Assembly: GCA_018907035.1 (NCBI GenBank)
Contig: JACCIC010000064.1
Coordinates: 2,278,501 to 2,342,500 of the forward strand
Direction: 5' to 3'
Length of the DNA stretch: 64,000 nt
DNA from: Sycobia sp. Sy_11
Lineage: Eukaryota; Arthropoda; Insecta; Hymenoptera; Epichrysomallidae
A model generated the notes under the pieces. It was not told the DNA's origin. It saw only the letters and a list, made by a program, of their open reading frames with translations, and searched no databases. This document shows, one piece after another, positions 35,000 through 46,325 of this stretch. The position numbers and the translations under genes were made by a program. Every line of letters starts with the position of its first letter. The stretch's first letter is position 1.

Positions 35000-35800
35000 T
35001 GCCTACATGTCGGTTGATAAATAGACTTCGAAATCGCGTGGGTCACCGTCGCGTCCAACGCGAGCTGATCGACGTTGTCCGTCGCCATACGTGCCTCCCT
35101 TTTTTCGATTTGGTCCCTATTCGAAATTTTTGGAGACGCGCGGAGCGATGGCACTCTTATCCTGGCTTTCGAGAAGAAGAGATGAAGCATGAAATAGGGC
35201 GTGACTGTGAGAGACACGAAAAGAACAGGCGTCTGTGAAAGCGTAGAGCTGAATCTCAACGAGAGAATATCGAAAGGGAAGACAGAGTCAGGTTTTCAGA
35301 GCGAGAGCTGAAGAAGAACTAGATGGGAGTATGTGGAAGATGATTTAAATAAAGTGAGAAGTTGGAGCGAGGTGTAAGAACCCGGGAGGGAAGCAATGGG
35401 CGAGGGTGGAGAGTTGGGATACGGTGGCAAAAGGAAAAATAAGGAGAGAGAGATCGAGGATAAGGGAGTAGAAAGAGAAAGAAGAAGCAAGTGGAGAAGA
35501 AGAGGCATGAATAGAAGAATGCTAAGAAAAAAGACGCGAAAAAAAAGAAACGAAGGAAGAAAGAGATAGTGAGGGTGAGGAGTAACGGGACAGAGTAACT
35601 GCGGGCAAGGACGACAGCGCCCTCCGGACGGAGAATCGCGATGCGTCCACGCTTGTCCTTCCATCCACGGAACCGCCACCATCGCAAGCCTCCCTTTGGG
35701 ATAGAGGCGAGTATATGTATCGAGTATATATAGCGGTATGGAATCCGTTACAGGTCGGTGAAGCCCCCCACGGAGTCACAGGTGAGTGGAGATTATAATA
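35000..35800 (+). promoter_or_regulatory. GC/purine-rich block with TATA-like box and splice-donor match
   Basis: The sequence turns GC-rich at 35030 and purine-rich at 35280-35570. A TATA-like GAGTATATATAGCGG lies at about 35722-35736, and CACAG/GTGAGT, a perfect 5' splice-site consensus, lies at 35777-35787. A short non-coding first exon between them would be consistent, on the plus strand. No recognised protein is encoded. The purine tract keeps pyrimidine-strand frames open by composition. A decayed retroelement end cannot be excluded. Confidence 0.3.
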
Positions 35801-35850
35801 AATTCTTTGTGTGTGCGAAATTAAATACAATTGCCGCATCACAATATATA

Positions 35851-36628
35851 TTAGATTGTCAAATATCTCCCTTCGGCTTTTTTGCTCTTCATTCAATGAT
35901 TTAGAGAAACTGTTACAGTGATCGGATTTACTTCAAATATGCGCCGTTTTGTTCGATAATCTGTTTCCATCTAGAGGGCAACTTCATAATACCCCTCTCC
36001 TACAAAGCCCTCTTCTTATTTGCGAAGAACTCGGACAACCATTTTTCATAAGCCTCTTTTGAGTCTAACTTTACACCACCAAGGGCGTTCGACATGAACA
36101 CGAACAGGTGATAATCACTCGGCGCTATGTCCGGGGTATACGGTGGATATGATAAAACCTCCCATCCGAGCTCCCGTAGCTTCTGATGAGTCATCAACGA
36201 AGTGTGTGGTCGATAAATTCCATGACTTGATCGGTATTCGTCGTCACAGGTCTTCCGCCGGCTGGCTTATCCATGGTCTTCTTTTCACCGGCTCTGAATC
36301 GGCGAAACCATTCCTCTGCGGTTCGAAGTGATAGCGTGCCATCCCTCAAAACACCATTAATCTCACTAACGTTTCTCTAGCGGATTTGCCTTTGACGAAG
36401 AAAAACTTTAAAATAGCGCGAATTTCGGCGTTAGTGAACTCCATGTTTACACGTCTATAACTTTTGAATGCAATATCGTGATTAATCATGCATAGCGTCG
36501 TTTTGTACGTTATGTCAAGACCTTTCAAATGATGTATAGTATTGCCAGATACGAGCTCTGTAGCGCTTTGTACATAGCCGAAAAATTCATAAGACAAAAA
36601 GGCGGAAGGGAAATATTTGACAACCAAA
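35851..36628 (-). mobile_element. Internally deleted mariner
   Basis: 778 bp with inverted ends TTAGATTGTCAAATATCTCC (left) and TTTGGTTGTCAAATATTTCC (right, complement). A TA precedes the left end; the right target base is mutated. Same subfamily as 58871-59863. About half of the gene is missing, giving a MITE-like deletion derivative. Confidence 0.88.
35928..36444 (-). pseudogene. Deleted mariner transposase
   Basis: The N-terminus starts at the complement of 36444 with MEFTNAEIRAILKFFFVKGK and passes through the EEWFRRF and MDKPAGGRPVTT-like region in shifted frames. It then jumps to the C-terminal block TLRKLRELGWEVL-like (MTHQKLRELGWEVLSYPPYT, PDIAPSDYHLF) at about 36197-36090, which carries the third catalytic Asp. 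It ends near 35928. The first two catalytic residues are deleted. Confidence 0.87.
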
Positions 36629-36962
36629 TTGTTGTTGTACAAGTAAACTATGAGAGTTTTGATTACGATAAATACATAATAATATCCATACTGAAATATT
36701 CTATATCGAAAAATTCAGAAAACAATAATATATTAAAATTCCTGTCAAGTGTATAAGAACCAATATTTTCATAATTATTTTTTCACAAATAAAAATCTTA
36801 TGATCAGAAACAGCAATGGTAGCCGTGGTTGTTTCGATGGTAAAGAGTGTATATGAAATGAGCTAATTTTTAAAACTAAAGAATAAGTGTTTATACTTAA
36901 AATATTTATTTAATTGCTGTATTACATTTTATAATTCCATAGCATATTAAAAAATAGAAAAA

Positions 36963-37002
36963 GATTCTGATGAGGAGCCGTAGCGAACTCGAAATGTAGG
37001 AC
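36963..37002 (+). ncRNA. Degenerate hammerhead motif, PLE subfamily A
   Basis: CUGAUGA core at 36967-36973 and GAAA are present, but stem II reads GAGCCG/UAG/CGAACUC with a mismatch, the 5' stem I strand is GAUU instead of GUCC, and the GU before the cleavage site has changed to AUGUA. Probably inactive. Confidence 0.6.
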
Positions 37003-37245
37003 TACTACAGCAAGTCTTCAATTAGGTAAAGGTGGTGTGGACAGTCAGATTGCACTTTACTAAGATAATTTTTTTTTTCAGTTAATATTTTATTTTTAGA
37101 TTAATCTATGGGGGTGATTTTACACAAGAACAGTCTCACTGTCATTATAATTTCTAATTTTTTATTTGTATATTGATGTATTAATATTAATTGTTTTAAT
37201 ATACATATATATATTGATATTATTATGTATTATTTTCTATTAGAT
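36963..37245 (+). mobile_element. Penelope-like terminal unit, subfamily A (PLE-d)
   Basis: A degraded hammerhead motif followed by the subfamily A tail: TCTTCAATTAGGTAAAGGTG, GACAGTCAGATTGCACTTTA, TTTTTTTTTCAG with an acceptor-like look, and GAACAGTCTCACTGTCATTA. No coding sequence attached. Confidence 0.75.
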
Positions 37246-37489
37246 TAAAAGAATCTTTGCTACACACTTGGTGAAACATAATAAAATATAAATTAATATT
37301 GTGTAAGGAATACTAATAAATACACTTGGATATGTTCACAATTTTATTTATTTTGAAAAACTGACAGCTGTTTGACTATAACCTCATCTTCAAAGTTACA
37401 AATGTAAGAAAATATGAAATTTACAAAAGTATATATAGTAAGTATAATAATAGAAAGAGGAGAAGTCGATAGCAGTAGGGATAATGGGG
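37246..37489. other. No gene recognised
   Basis: Short AT-rich stretch between PLE pieces. A TGAAGATGAGG motif near 37385-37395 is not part of a hammerhead. Confidence 0.4.
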
Positions 37490-38020
37490 GAAAAGACCTG
37501 AGCCTAATTACAGACTAGTAGCAACTTGCAATAACGCTGAAATCAGAAAATCTTTTATGTTGTTTGTTACATTTTCGTCCCTAAGTAATGATTTTTTTAT
37601 TTCGATAATTTCTAATCTATCTAACCTTTTACCTTTTTAAGTGTTATGTAATAATTGAAAATCATTTGAATTAATTTTATGTTTGTTAGTGATACAATGT
37701 TCAGATAATCCTGTTGTGGTTTTATTATACTCTATAGATTTGACATGTTCATAAACTCTTTTTTCAATTGAACGACCTGTTTGGCCAATGTAGATTGCAT
37801 CGCAATCTTTACAACAAATTTTGTAAACTCCACTTTTTTTAAAATTATCGATTTTACCTTTATTATTTACTAGCATAGTTTTTAAAGTCGTTTTATTTGT
37901 ACTAATTGTTTTGATATCTAGTTTCTTCAAATAATTACAAATTTCATTACTTATAGAAGGTACATAATTTATAAAAGTATAACGGTCATTCGTTAGTTTT
38001 GGGGATGCATAAAAGTGTTT
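37490..38020 (-). pseudogene. Penelope-like GIY-YIG endonuclease (PLE-e)
   Basis: The minus-strand frame reads TNDRYTFINYVP, SISNEICNYLKKLDIKTI, then GVYKICCKDCDAIYIGQTGR, the GIY-YIG nuclease core preceded by a CCxxC zinc-like cluster typical of PLEs. SIEKRVYEHVKSIEY carries the catalytic Arg region and GLSEHCITNKHKIN the His region. One in-frame stop (LLHNT*) at about 37637 precedes the remaining C-terminus, KGKRLDRLEIIEIKKSLL and beyond, ending near 37515. The nuclease nicks target DNA to prime reverse transcription. Near-intact apart from that stop and the missing RT. Confidence 0.88.
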
Positions 38021-38086
38021 TTGTAGGAGCTTAAGGGAGCTTAAAGGAGCTTATGGTTTAATAAGCAATGCTTAAAATTAAATTTA

Positions 38087-38993
38087 GTGCTTAAGTATAT
38101 GAAGTTAACTTGCAACAACAAATCTGCCCAAACTGAAAAAACTATTAAGTTTGCATACAAATTTTGGATCACTCAAGAAAATAAGAAGTGGTATATTAGA
38201 AGAAATTATTGGGAACAACATCTAGAACTTATCCATACACAACTTTTTATACACTACAATAATATTGAATTCGATCTGTTGGATTTCGATGCTAGGATCA
38301 AGGCTCAAATAATATCGTTTAATCATCAAACCCATCTCAAGAAATTAAATTATCTCCAAGACATCAACAGGATACACCTTGAAGACCATCATCCACATAA
38401 AAGAAATGCTCTTAGATCAAGTAATCTAGCGAATAAAACTAATCTTAATACGCTTTCTTATAGAATACCGTTGAAAAAACCTGTAATGATAAAAAATTTT
38501 TTTTCGATAGAGTCATTAATTATTCTAATGTTAATTTCTATTCAGAAGAATTGAATTTATTACATAAAGGTTTAAAGTACTCTCCATATTGTATTAATAA
38601 AAAAGATTTATGTAACTTGATAGTCAACACCGATTTAGCTTTAAACTCATTACAATCTAATAGCATTATTAAATCAAATAATTGCAATAGTACTAATTTA
38701 AATAATATTAATAATAAGAATAATAATAATAGCAACAACTATGAATGAAACAATTACCTTACGTACAAAAAACATACATGTCAAATTGCAGAGACTATTG
38801 TCGCTAAAAAAACAAGCTTTCTTAAGGGAAATAATTAGAAAGAATTAAAATTAATCAATTCTATAAAATGTAAATTAAAATCAGAAAATTTAAGAATCTG
38901 TAAAACAGATAAAGGTAATTCTATTACTATTTTACACAACCAAGATTATTTAGACAAAACACTAGCTTTAATAAATAATAATAAGTGCGTGGA
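38087..38993 (+). pseudogene. Penelope-like ORF, N-terminal half (PLE-f)
   Basis: Plus-strand coding with frameshifts: NYWEQHLELIHTQLFI at about 38200, SRSSNLANKTN-like, NLLHKGLKYSPYCINKKDL (38551-38610) and KSENLRICKTDKGNSITIL (about 38878-38935), followed by LDKTLALI. The last two are typical of the region just before the PLE RT palm. It is cut at 38993 by a non-LTR fragment on the other strand. Its partner C-terminal half lies next door in opposite orientation. Confidence 0.75.
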
Positions 38994-39480
38994 GTAGAAG
39001 TGACTGTCCAATTAATATTAAAATCGCCTATGAGTATGCAAAAGTCGTAAGCTGCATTGCAATTTAGAAATGCCTCTTCAATGTTACTCCAAAAGGCACA
39101 TTTAGGGGGACTATAATCTATACAAAAAAGGACTTTTAAATTGCCAGCATATAAAATACAAATAAGCAATTCAGGCCTTTTAATATATATTTCAGATGGT
39201 TGTGAATAGTCTATAATCCTTGTCGAAATCGAATGATGTACAAGGATAGCAACCCCTCCTCCAACTTTGCTGATTCAATCAACGCGATAAAAATTATAAT
39301 ATGCAATGTCGAAAAAGCTCGATGCTCGCCCGGGTTTGAGCCAACATTCACTAATAGCTAAAACATGAGGTTTTGTATCGCTAAGTAAAGATATAATGTC
39401 CGAAAAATGTGCTTCGAAGGATTTCGCATTGATATGAACAATACGTAGATTAACATCATTTATATTATTATAAGTCATAA
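38994..39480 (-). pseudogene. Non-LTR endonuclease fragment
   Basis: The minus strand reads LRIVHINAKSFEAHF, PHVLAISECWLKPG (39475-39290), then after a stop IGGGVAILVHH-like, SEIYIKRPELLICIL and DFCILIGDFNINW (to about 39000). These are the first half of an apurinic-type endonuclease of a Jockey/I-like non-LTR element, including the SE and GDFN boxes. RT is absent: the element ends abruptly against the PLE at 38993. Confidence 0.75.
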
Positions 39481-39484
39481 TTTT

Positions 39485-39890
39485 TCAAGCAATTTTACGC
39501 TCAATTTTTCTACGAAGAATCGGATATTTGAATCTATCATTGGCCGCGTGAGAGCATGTGTTAGTCAGATTGATCTCGAAACAATTAATACATTTTAAAT
39601 TTTCTTTGTTTTTACAAGATTGTGGAGTGTGTTCATTGGTACAGTATACACAAAAATTTTTTTTATTACAATTAGTAGCTATGTGACCAAAGCCGTTGCA
39701 CTTAAAGCATTGTAACACAGACACATGGTCCTCAATACTACAAGCAATCCATTTTATATTTAATTTTCCTTTGTTTAATAACGATAGTCTATGCGAAGGC
39801 GTAGTTTCTATAATACAAGAGCGATGTTTTTTATTATCAGCTGGATAAATATAAACAATTTTTACTTCGTCAATCGGAGCTCCTTTCAAA
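39485..39890 (-). pseudogene. Non-LTR ORF1 (gag-like) C-terminus
   Basis: A 134-codon open frame with CFKCNGFGHIATNC, CVYCTNEHTPQSC and CINCFEINLTNTCSH, three zinc knuckles in the usual order for insect non-LTR ORF1. It is followed closely, on the same strand, by the endonuclease ORF. The start lies at or beyond a (GA)n microsatellite at 39903-39927, so the N-terminal half is lost. Confidence 0.78.
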
Positions 39891-39902
39891 TTTTATTCGC
39901 GT

Positions 39903-39927
39903 AGAGAGAGAGAGAGAGAGAGAGAGA
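39903..39927. repeat. (GA)n microsatellite
   Basis: Uninterrupted GA run immediately upstream of a truncated non-LTR ORF1. Confidence 0.95.
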
Positions 39928-40061
39928 AGTAAATTAGAAATATATCTATACTGGCGCGTGGTTATATACAAGCAGTGAGTGAGTGAGGGAGATAGGAGGA
40001 AGTATAGTAGCACTCCATGTTAATAAATATATATACAGAGTAAAAGAGTAAGAGAGACATA

Positions 40062-40063
<2 letters not shown>

Positions 40064-40112
<49 letters not shown>
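40064..40112. repeat. (TA)n microsatellite
   Basis: About 45 bp of TA, followed by a few TATG units. Confidence 0.95.
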
Positions 40113-40123
<11 letters not shown>

Positions 40124-40668
40124 ATATAGATCTTATATATTAATTTGTGCGGTGCAGGGCCGTATCAAAAAGGGCTCCGGTGCATAAATAGATTTATGAA
40201 AACCTATTAATGGGTACAATAGGCAAATAATCTATAACAAATTAAAGCACTCATGAAATTTTAATTTTCAAAGTAAAATCATATATATTTTAATAATACG
40301 ATATTTTAATATTAGAAATAAGTTGTTTTATCAAACTTAAAATTTTTTTGTTTTTGTGTATTTTATTTATTTCGACATTTTTATAATTCGAATAGCATGA
40401 CAAATTTTAAATTTGTTGTTATTCGTCATGATATAAATAAATAAATCGTCCAAAGAGTAAGCCGATTTTTTTGTTTTCTTTTATTAAAATTTTGACTAAT
40501 AATATTTAGTTATATTGTTCAACAACGATATTATTTATAAATGGTTTTAGATATTTTTCTCGAAAATTAAAAGAACTAATATAACTGAAATTATAATTCT
40601 AGGAAATTAAAATTAAAAATTCTAGGAAAAGATTTTTTTTTAATTGTTATAATCACAAGAGCAAAGAG

Positions 40669-40717
<49 letters not shown>

Positions 40718-40930
40718 TGAAGGAGTGAGATATAACAAATTGAAAGTATCAGAATAAAACATGAGATTTATTAGTGTCTTTTATTAATGCTAATGAGATT
40801 TTATTATTTTAATTAGAATATTATCTACCGAGTCGTATTGGATTAGTTATTCTTATATTGAATAAATGTTTTTGTACTCCCAACTCACTCATTTAATTTG
40901 TCATAATTATAAATATAATTCTAAAGTAAA
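40113..40930. other. AT-rich DNA; hAT-like end motif; (GA)n
   Basis: Near 40158 CAGGGCCGTATCAAAAAGGG and CTCCGGTGC resemble the end of the hAT-like element at 13327, but no gene follows. A (GA)n run lies at 40674-40712. The final 200 bp may be the leader or LTR of the gag remnant that begins at 40931; no second copy exists to define it. Confidence 0.4.
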
Positions 40931-41953
40931 ATGGCGCCTAGACTACAAACTTTATATAATAAATTTAAAAGAGCAAGAGAAAGTAAGGAGGAAATACATA
41001 CTCTCTCTCTCTCAACAACAAATCATACAAGTGTTGAGGAATAAGAAATTAAACGACCGTGGAACTCACCGAATTGTCAGAACGTTTAATTCGTTTTAAA
41101 ATAGCTGAACTCATACCCAAAGCATCAGTAGAATGAGATAGTGAGATTGATGAAATCAATATGAGCGAAGACTCGGATTTTGTAGAAGATGAAGTAGATG
41201 TATACGAGAAATTCTAACAGATTGATACGAGAGAATAAAGAGCAAAGGGTAACTTTTGAAAACGCTCAATGTAGAAACCAGAAAATGGTTAAGGCACAAG
41301 TACATCATGCAACCTTGGACGTATTGAATCAATTTCCACCTCAAACTCTGGTGGTAGATACACCAAGGTGATCAGAAAAAGGTCTGTTAGGTTCACATCC
41401 GGTAGATATGGTACCGATAAATATGACGTTATCACAAACAGAACGTAAAGGACAATTTTTTGTATATCATCAATTGCTAATGCATCAAGATAGAAACGGT
41501 GTAAATCGGGAAATACGGAGACTACACCATGCTTCTGGTTATGTGTTTAAAAATCCGAACCTCGTAGCACAGTACCAGATGTCGAATAACAGACCGACAA
41601 CAACAAATACAGTGAACTTGCATAATATAAAGGAAGTTTCATGCTCTCCAAAGCGTAAAGTACAAGTTGATTATGATCTCATCGAATCTTCAGATGCAAA
41701 TATGGAGAATGAAATGGATAAATTAAATACTAATTTTGTAACGTCGGATAAATACACAGTAAAAGAAAGTTTTAAGCAAATTGAAGAACCGAGGGTAAAC
41801 AATGTAGAATCGGATCAGACAGCTGATTCAAGCGTGTCAAGTACAGCACAACGTACTGTTCCTAAGGGCTGTAGCACAAAATGCTTTGATAATCCACGGA
41901 ACTTAACCTTTAGTAGCGATACCCCAGAGCCGGTGTTAAACGCAGAAAAAACG

Positions 41954-41995
<42 letters not shown>

Positions 41996-43790
41996 TTTTT
42001 AGAGAGAGAATTAGAGAAATGTAGAGGAGTATTGTATAAACAGAATACAAACAGAGGAAATTCAAGCAATTATAATCATTTTGAAGGTAATGGGAAAATT
42101 AATATTCATAATAAACAAAATTTTATTGAATTGGATGATATCAGAGATTATAGGGAGGACGAATGAGTACAGAGAGAACAACCTTATCATTATCATAGAA
42201 TAAATGATATATATCTAGAAAGAAGAAGAATGAGTAATTATTTAGAACGAGATACAAGCGGTAATATAGAGGACCGTCGTAACAGGTAAATCTAAGTCGA
42301 AGGGACATGCCTAACAGTCACCACCACGAACCACGTGAAAACATCTGGAGCGACGTATCAGAAAAACCATAAATGATTTCAAGCTCTCCTTTGAAGAACT
42401 ACGAAACAAGCACAAAGCTTTTATGAGCAACTGGAAGATGCTTATGAAACATGTGAAGCTCCCGATGAATTCTGGTTAAAGGCTCTGAACAGAGTGTTCA
42501 AAGGGAAAGCTTATGATTGGTTTAAGAATAATAAAGCAGATGTTAGATCATGCGCATGATTCCAAAAAGCCTTTAAAGAACGTTTCATTGGCTATCTTGA
42601 CAACGATGATATTCTAGAGGTGATACAGTGTAAAGTACAGTGTAAAAATGAGTCGATTCAAGATTTTATAGATTCATTCATTTATACTATGAGTAGGTTC
42701 ATAAGACAGCCTGACTTTCAGTAACTGATAGCCATGATTTATATTAATTTGCTACCTAGGTAGAGGCAACAGATAAATGGTCGACGAATAAATTCATTTG
42801 GCCAATTGGTGGAATATGGAATAGAGTATGATAAAAAGAAATTAAAATAAACGAATGCCAATTAAATCTAAATAGTAGAAGAGGAGTGAGTATTGGAAGT
42901 GAAGTAAGATACGAAGCAAACAGACAGAAAACGAGCTTTAGACGCCAAGAAAAAAGAGAAGAGAGCAGAGGATTTTATACATAATAAAGAAGTGGCTATG
43001 ATTAATAATAATCGCTCTAATCGCAGACCCTTTCTGCACACGAACTGCCACAGGTACTGCAGAATCAGGAGCACGGCGACTCACATCCACCTTAAAGAGG
43101 GCTTATTAAGCTCCCAGATTTATCACGTCCATCAATCTGGTCTCTCGACAATTACATTCTGGTGACCGAGACTCGTTCGGATATCCTCGAGGACATTCTC
43201 AAGGAAGAAATCAGGTTGGAAGAACAATGGTCGAGGCAACAGTAGGCTCAAACTGAGGACAAACACTGGGTTTTTGCAATTAAATGAGAAGAGGGTCTCC
43301 CTGTAAATTGCCTAAGTATGAAGGATTTATCTGGAAATCCAGGGAGGCCGCAGATCCTTGCTTTGACCACCTGGGGAGGAGACTTAGGGGTGACCAGTTC
43401 GGAGGACTGCATCCGATGCCTTACGATCCTAGGATTGATCCTGCCCCAGGGCACTGCTACGTTTGCTGACAGAGCAGTCACACCCATGCTAGGTGTCCAA
43501 ATTGGAACAAGTAGAAGGCTAATTAGTCTTCTGCTTTAATTGCGGGAGGAGGTTTCGTACTTTGTGGAACTGCGAGTGGTACAGGGATGCTCATAACGCT
43601 CACCGTCAGACAAAAGGGCTCCCTGACTCCCGATCACCTCTCTGGTAGCATACAAAGGGGTTGCAGTCAGGCCTTTCCGCGTGATACCGATGACCTCGCC
43701 TTCGGGCCTCCACAGGGCCAAATGGAGCGACCGGCTACTGTGGATGCCGGGGGAGTTATATCGACGGTGTAACTTCAAAAGCAACAGAGT
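40931..43790 (+). pseudogene. Gypsy-type gag remnant with GA repeats in frame
   Basis: ATG at 40931 opens MAPRLQTLYNKFKRARESKE. After stops, the same frame is open at 41408-42166 (252 codons), including an (RE)n tract from a GA microsatellite at 41957-41990 followed by LERELEKC. The capsid-like gag domain is in 42400-42840: APDEFWLKALNRVFKGKAYD, FQKAFKERFIGYL, SIQDFIDSFIYTMSRF and MIYINLLPR. Knuckle-like CYVC-x4-H-x4-C and CFNCGRRFRTLWNC lie in shifted frames at 43450-43570. No protease or RT follows. Probably the 5' part of a Gypsy element whose pol is gone. Confidence 0.72.
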
Positions 43791-43905
43791 TTTCCTTGGA
43801 GGATCTTTACAATCAATAAATTGGCATTGTGTGTGAGCTTTCTCATCATTGTATTGTAGGTAGAGAAAAATTATTAGGAGAGAGAAAGTTGAAAGAGATT
43901 AGTAA

Positions 43906-43911
<6 letters not shown>

Positions 43912-43970
<59 letters not shown>
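43912..43970. repeat. (GA)n microsatellite
   Basis: About 58 bp of GA in the 3' part of the gag remnant region, on the same strand as the GA tract at 41957. Confidence 0.95.
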
Positions 43971-43974
<4 letters not shown>

Positions 43975-43975
<1 letters not shown>

Positions 43976-44560
43976 CGGAATGATTACAGAGAAATGAGTA
44001 TTATAAGTTGAAGTGAACGATTACAGAAAAATTAGTTTTGAAATAATAAATGCGGTAAGATTATTGTATATTATAAAAATAGTCATTCGTCGTTCTAAAA
44101 TTATAATTAGCATGTAATAAATTGTTTTAATCGAAGACTAAATTTAGTATAGTATAATTGTTAATAAAAGATAATATTTATATATTTATAAATCAATATT
44201 GTGTTTTAATTTATTTGTAATTGATGCATGAATATTATGAAATATCTTAATAAAACATAAAATCCTATGCCCAGATTCTTTGGGGACGTCCGCGCTACAG
44301 GGACTAGAAACCTTCATAACAAGGCGTGTGATGGGACACGACAAAGGTAGGTGAAAGGTTCCGTTACACACGTAAGTCGAGTATAGCATACCATCAATAG
44401 GACATGTCAGTGGTCCGTCGGTATCAGTCCTTTCGAGCTCCTTACGGCTTGAAGTTACACATGTCAGAAAACATACAGCTCAGTTAACACATCGAACGAG
44501 AAATTCTGGCTTATTTCCGAGAGGAACAATGCAGCAAAAGGCGGCTACGCGGCAACCTAT
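43975..44560. other. No gene recognised
   Basis: AT-rich first half and a more balanced second half. The segment near 44430-44460 contains TTTCGAGCTCCTTACGGCTT, a partial likeness to the complement of a PLE hammerhead, but the CUGANGA core is missing. Confidence 0.45.
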
Positions 44561-44563
44561 GTT

Positions 44564-45472
44564 CGAGGTGCAGGAGGAAAACAAACGGCAATCCGATCGA
44601 CGTCATGAAAAGGCTCAAAGTTATGATATTTTCAGGAATATCTATTGCTTACATTTTAACTGGTAGCCGCTAACGTTATACGTATTTTTTGAGCTCGACG
44701 ATTTTCGTTTGTCATAAAAAATGGAGCAAAGAATTTGTATTCAATTGTGCATAAAAAATAAAATTAAGTGTAGTGAAGTTTGTAAAATGTTAACAAAAGC
44801 ATATGGTGAGTCTGCTATGAGTAAAGCAAGGATTTACAAGTGGCATAAGTAGTTCCAAGAAATTGGCCGCGAAAACGTTGAATATGACGATTGACCCGGA
44901 CGCCCAAGCATATCAACAGCCGATGAAAACGTGAAAAAAGTGAAAGAAATGGTTATGAACGATCGCCGAATCACAATCAGGGAAGTCGCTCATGGTGTTG
45001 GCATATCAGTTGGCTCATGCCAGAGAATTTTTTCGGATGTTTTAGATATGAAACATGTGGCAGCAAACCTTGTTCCAAAATTGTTAAATTTCGAACAAAA
45101 ACAGCGGCGAATGAAAGTTGCTCAGGACTCGCTAAATGAAGTTAATAAAGATGCAGAACTACTAAAACGTGTTATAACAGGTGACGAAACATGGGTTTAC
45201 TAATATGATGTCGAAACTAAAGCTCAGTCGACCCAGTGGAGGCGTTCTGCATCGCCAAGACTGAAAAAGGCTCGACAAACGAAAATCGACGAGCTCAAAA
45301 AACATCTCTAATGTTAGTGGCTACCACTTCAAAAGTAAGCAATGAATATTGCTGAAAATTTTAACGTACTTCAGGAGTATGCGTACCAACATAATAAAAA
45401 AAATTTTTATACTGGCGGTCTCCCCAAACCCGCTAAATTTAAAAATTCTTGTTACTTTTTGAACACACCTCG
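44564..45472 (+). mobile_element. Truncated mariner, third subfamily
   Basis: The right end is well defined: complement CGAGGTGTGTTCAAAAAGTA at 45453-45472, with TATA beyond it. The left end near 44564 keeps only CGAGGTG before diverging. About 0.9 kb, so roughly a third is deleted. A (TATG)n repeat follows the right end. Confidence 0.8.
44721..45310 (+). pseudogene. Mariner transposase, nonsense-mutated and deleted
   Basis: The ATG at 44721 begins MEQRICIQLCIKNKIKCSEV. One reading frame carries the whole fragment, interrupted only by three point stops: TAG at 44850, TGA at 44892 and TAA at 45201. Helix-turn-helix and linker regions (GRPSIST, RRITIREVAHGVGIS) are present. VITGDETWVY holds the first catalytic Asp. 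After KKARQ the gene is deleted, so the second and third Asp are missing. Confidence 0.9.
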
Positions 45473-45474
45473 TA

Positions 45475-46320
45475 TATAATGTATGTATGTATGTATTTCT
45501 GTAACATTATATTTGAAATTATTTAAAAAATTTACTTATTTTTATACGATAAATTATTAAATTTAATATAAATTATGCAAGAAAAACAATGTCTTGATGA
45601 AAAAATTTCCTCGAAGTTTTTCAGAATTTTTCAATACTAATTTGATACTAAACGAATTTTTTACTAAAAATATATTTAATTTTTGGTAAAAAAATCCCAA
45701 GATTTATCTTCCAAAAAGGAATGGTAAATAGCAAGTAATTAATATAAAAATTTAAACCAAAAATGTGTAGAACTGCCAAAATTATATGATTTGCATATTA
45801 GAAAATGTTCAACTTCTATTGTTAAAATTATTGTTTATGTAAAAAAATTTTATGTTTAAATGATTTAAAATTGCTAAAAAAGATTTAAGCAAGAAGTAGA
45901 ATTTTCAAGTTTACAGAGAAGTTAATTAATTAGCAATTAAATTAAGTAATCAAAGCTATTACAATATTAAAAAATTTGCACTTTAAAAAATCATATCATT
46001 TTTATATTCATTTTTAGAGAAAGAATCATTTATAAGAAAAAAAACCTTTAAAATTTGTTTAAGTTGTATGCACATTTATTGGTTTCAATTTATGCATGGG
46101 ATGTATATCATATAATATTTCTGTATTATTTCATAGCACCTAATAGTGACATAGCTAACAAATTTCAGTAATATAATTTTCCAGAAATATATCAATTATA
46201 TAATTAGAAATATATCAATCGACATATTACACAGATACATTACAGAAATATTTCTGTTAAATTACTGCAGAAATTTTAATATTCTAAATGTAATATTACA
46301 GACATATTATTATAATATAA
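45475..46320. other. AT-rich DNA with a dispersed repeat at 46080-46310
   Basis: No coding pattern. The part at about 46080-46310 is the reverse complement of 63690-63900: both contain TTATATTACTGAAAT, GTTAG-TATGT, ACTATTA-GTGCTATGAA and TAATGTATCTGTGTAATAT. The family is unidentified. Confidence 0.6.
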
Positions 46321-46325
46321 GTTGA

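Noticed and set aside
44425..44465. Complement resembles GAGCUCGAAAGG of the PLE ribozyme
   Set aside because: Core CUGANGA is absent, stem II does not pair and no PLE tail follows.
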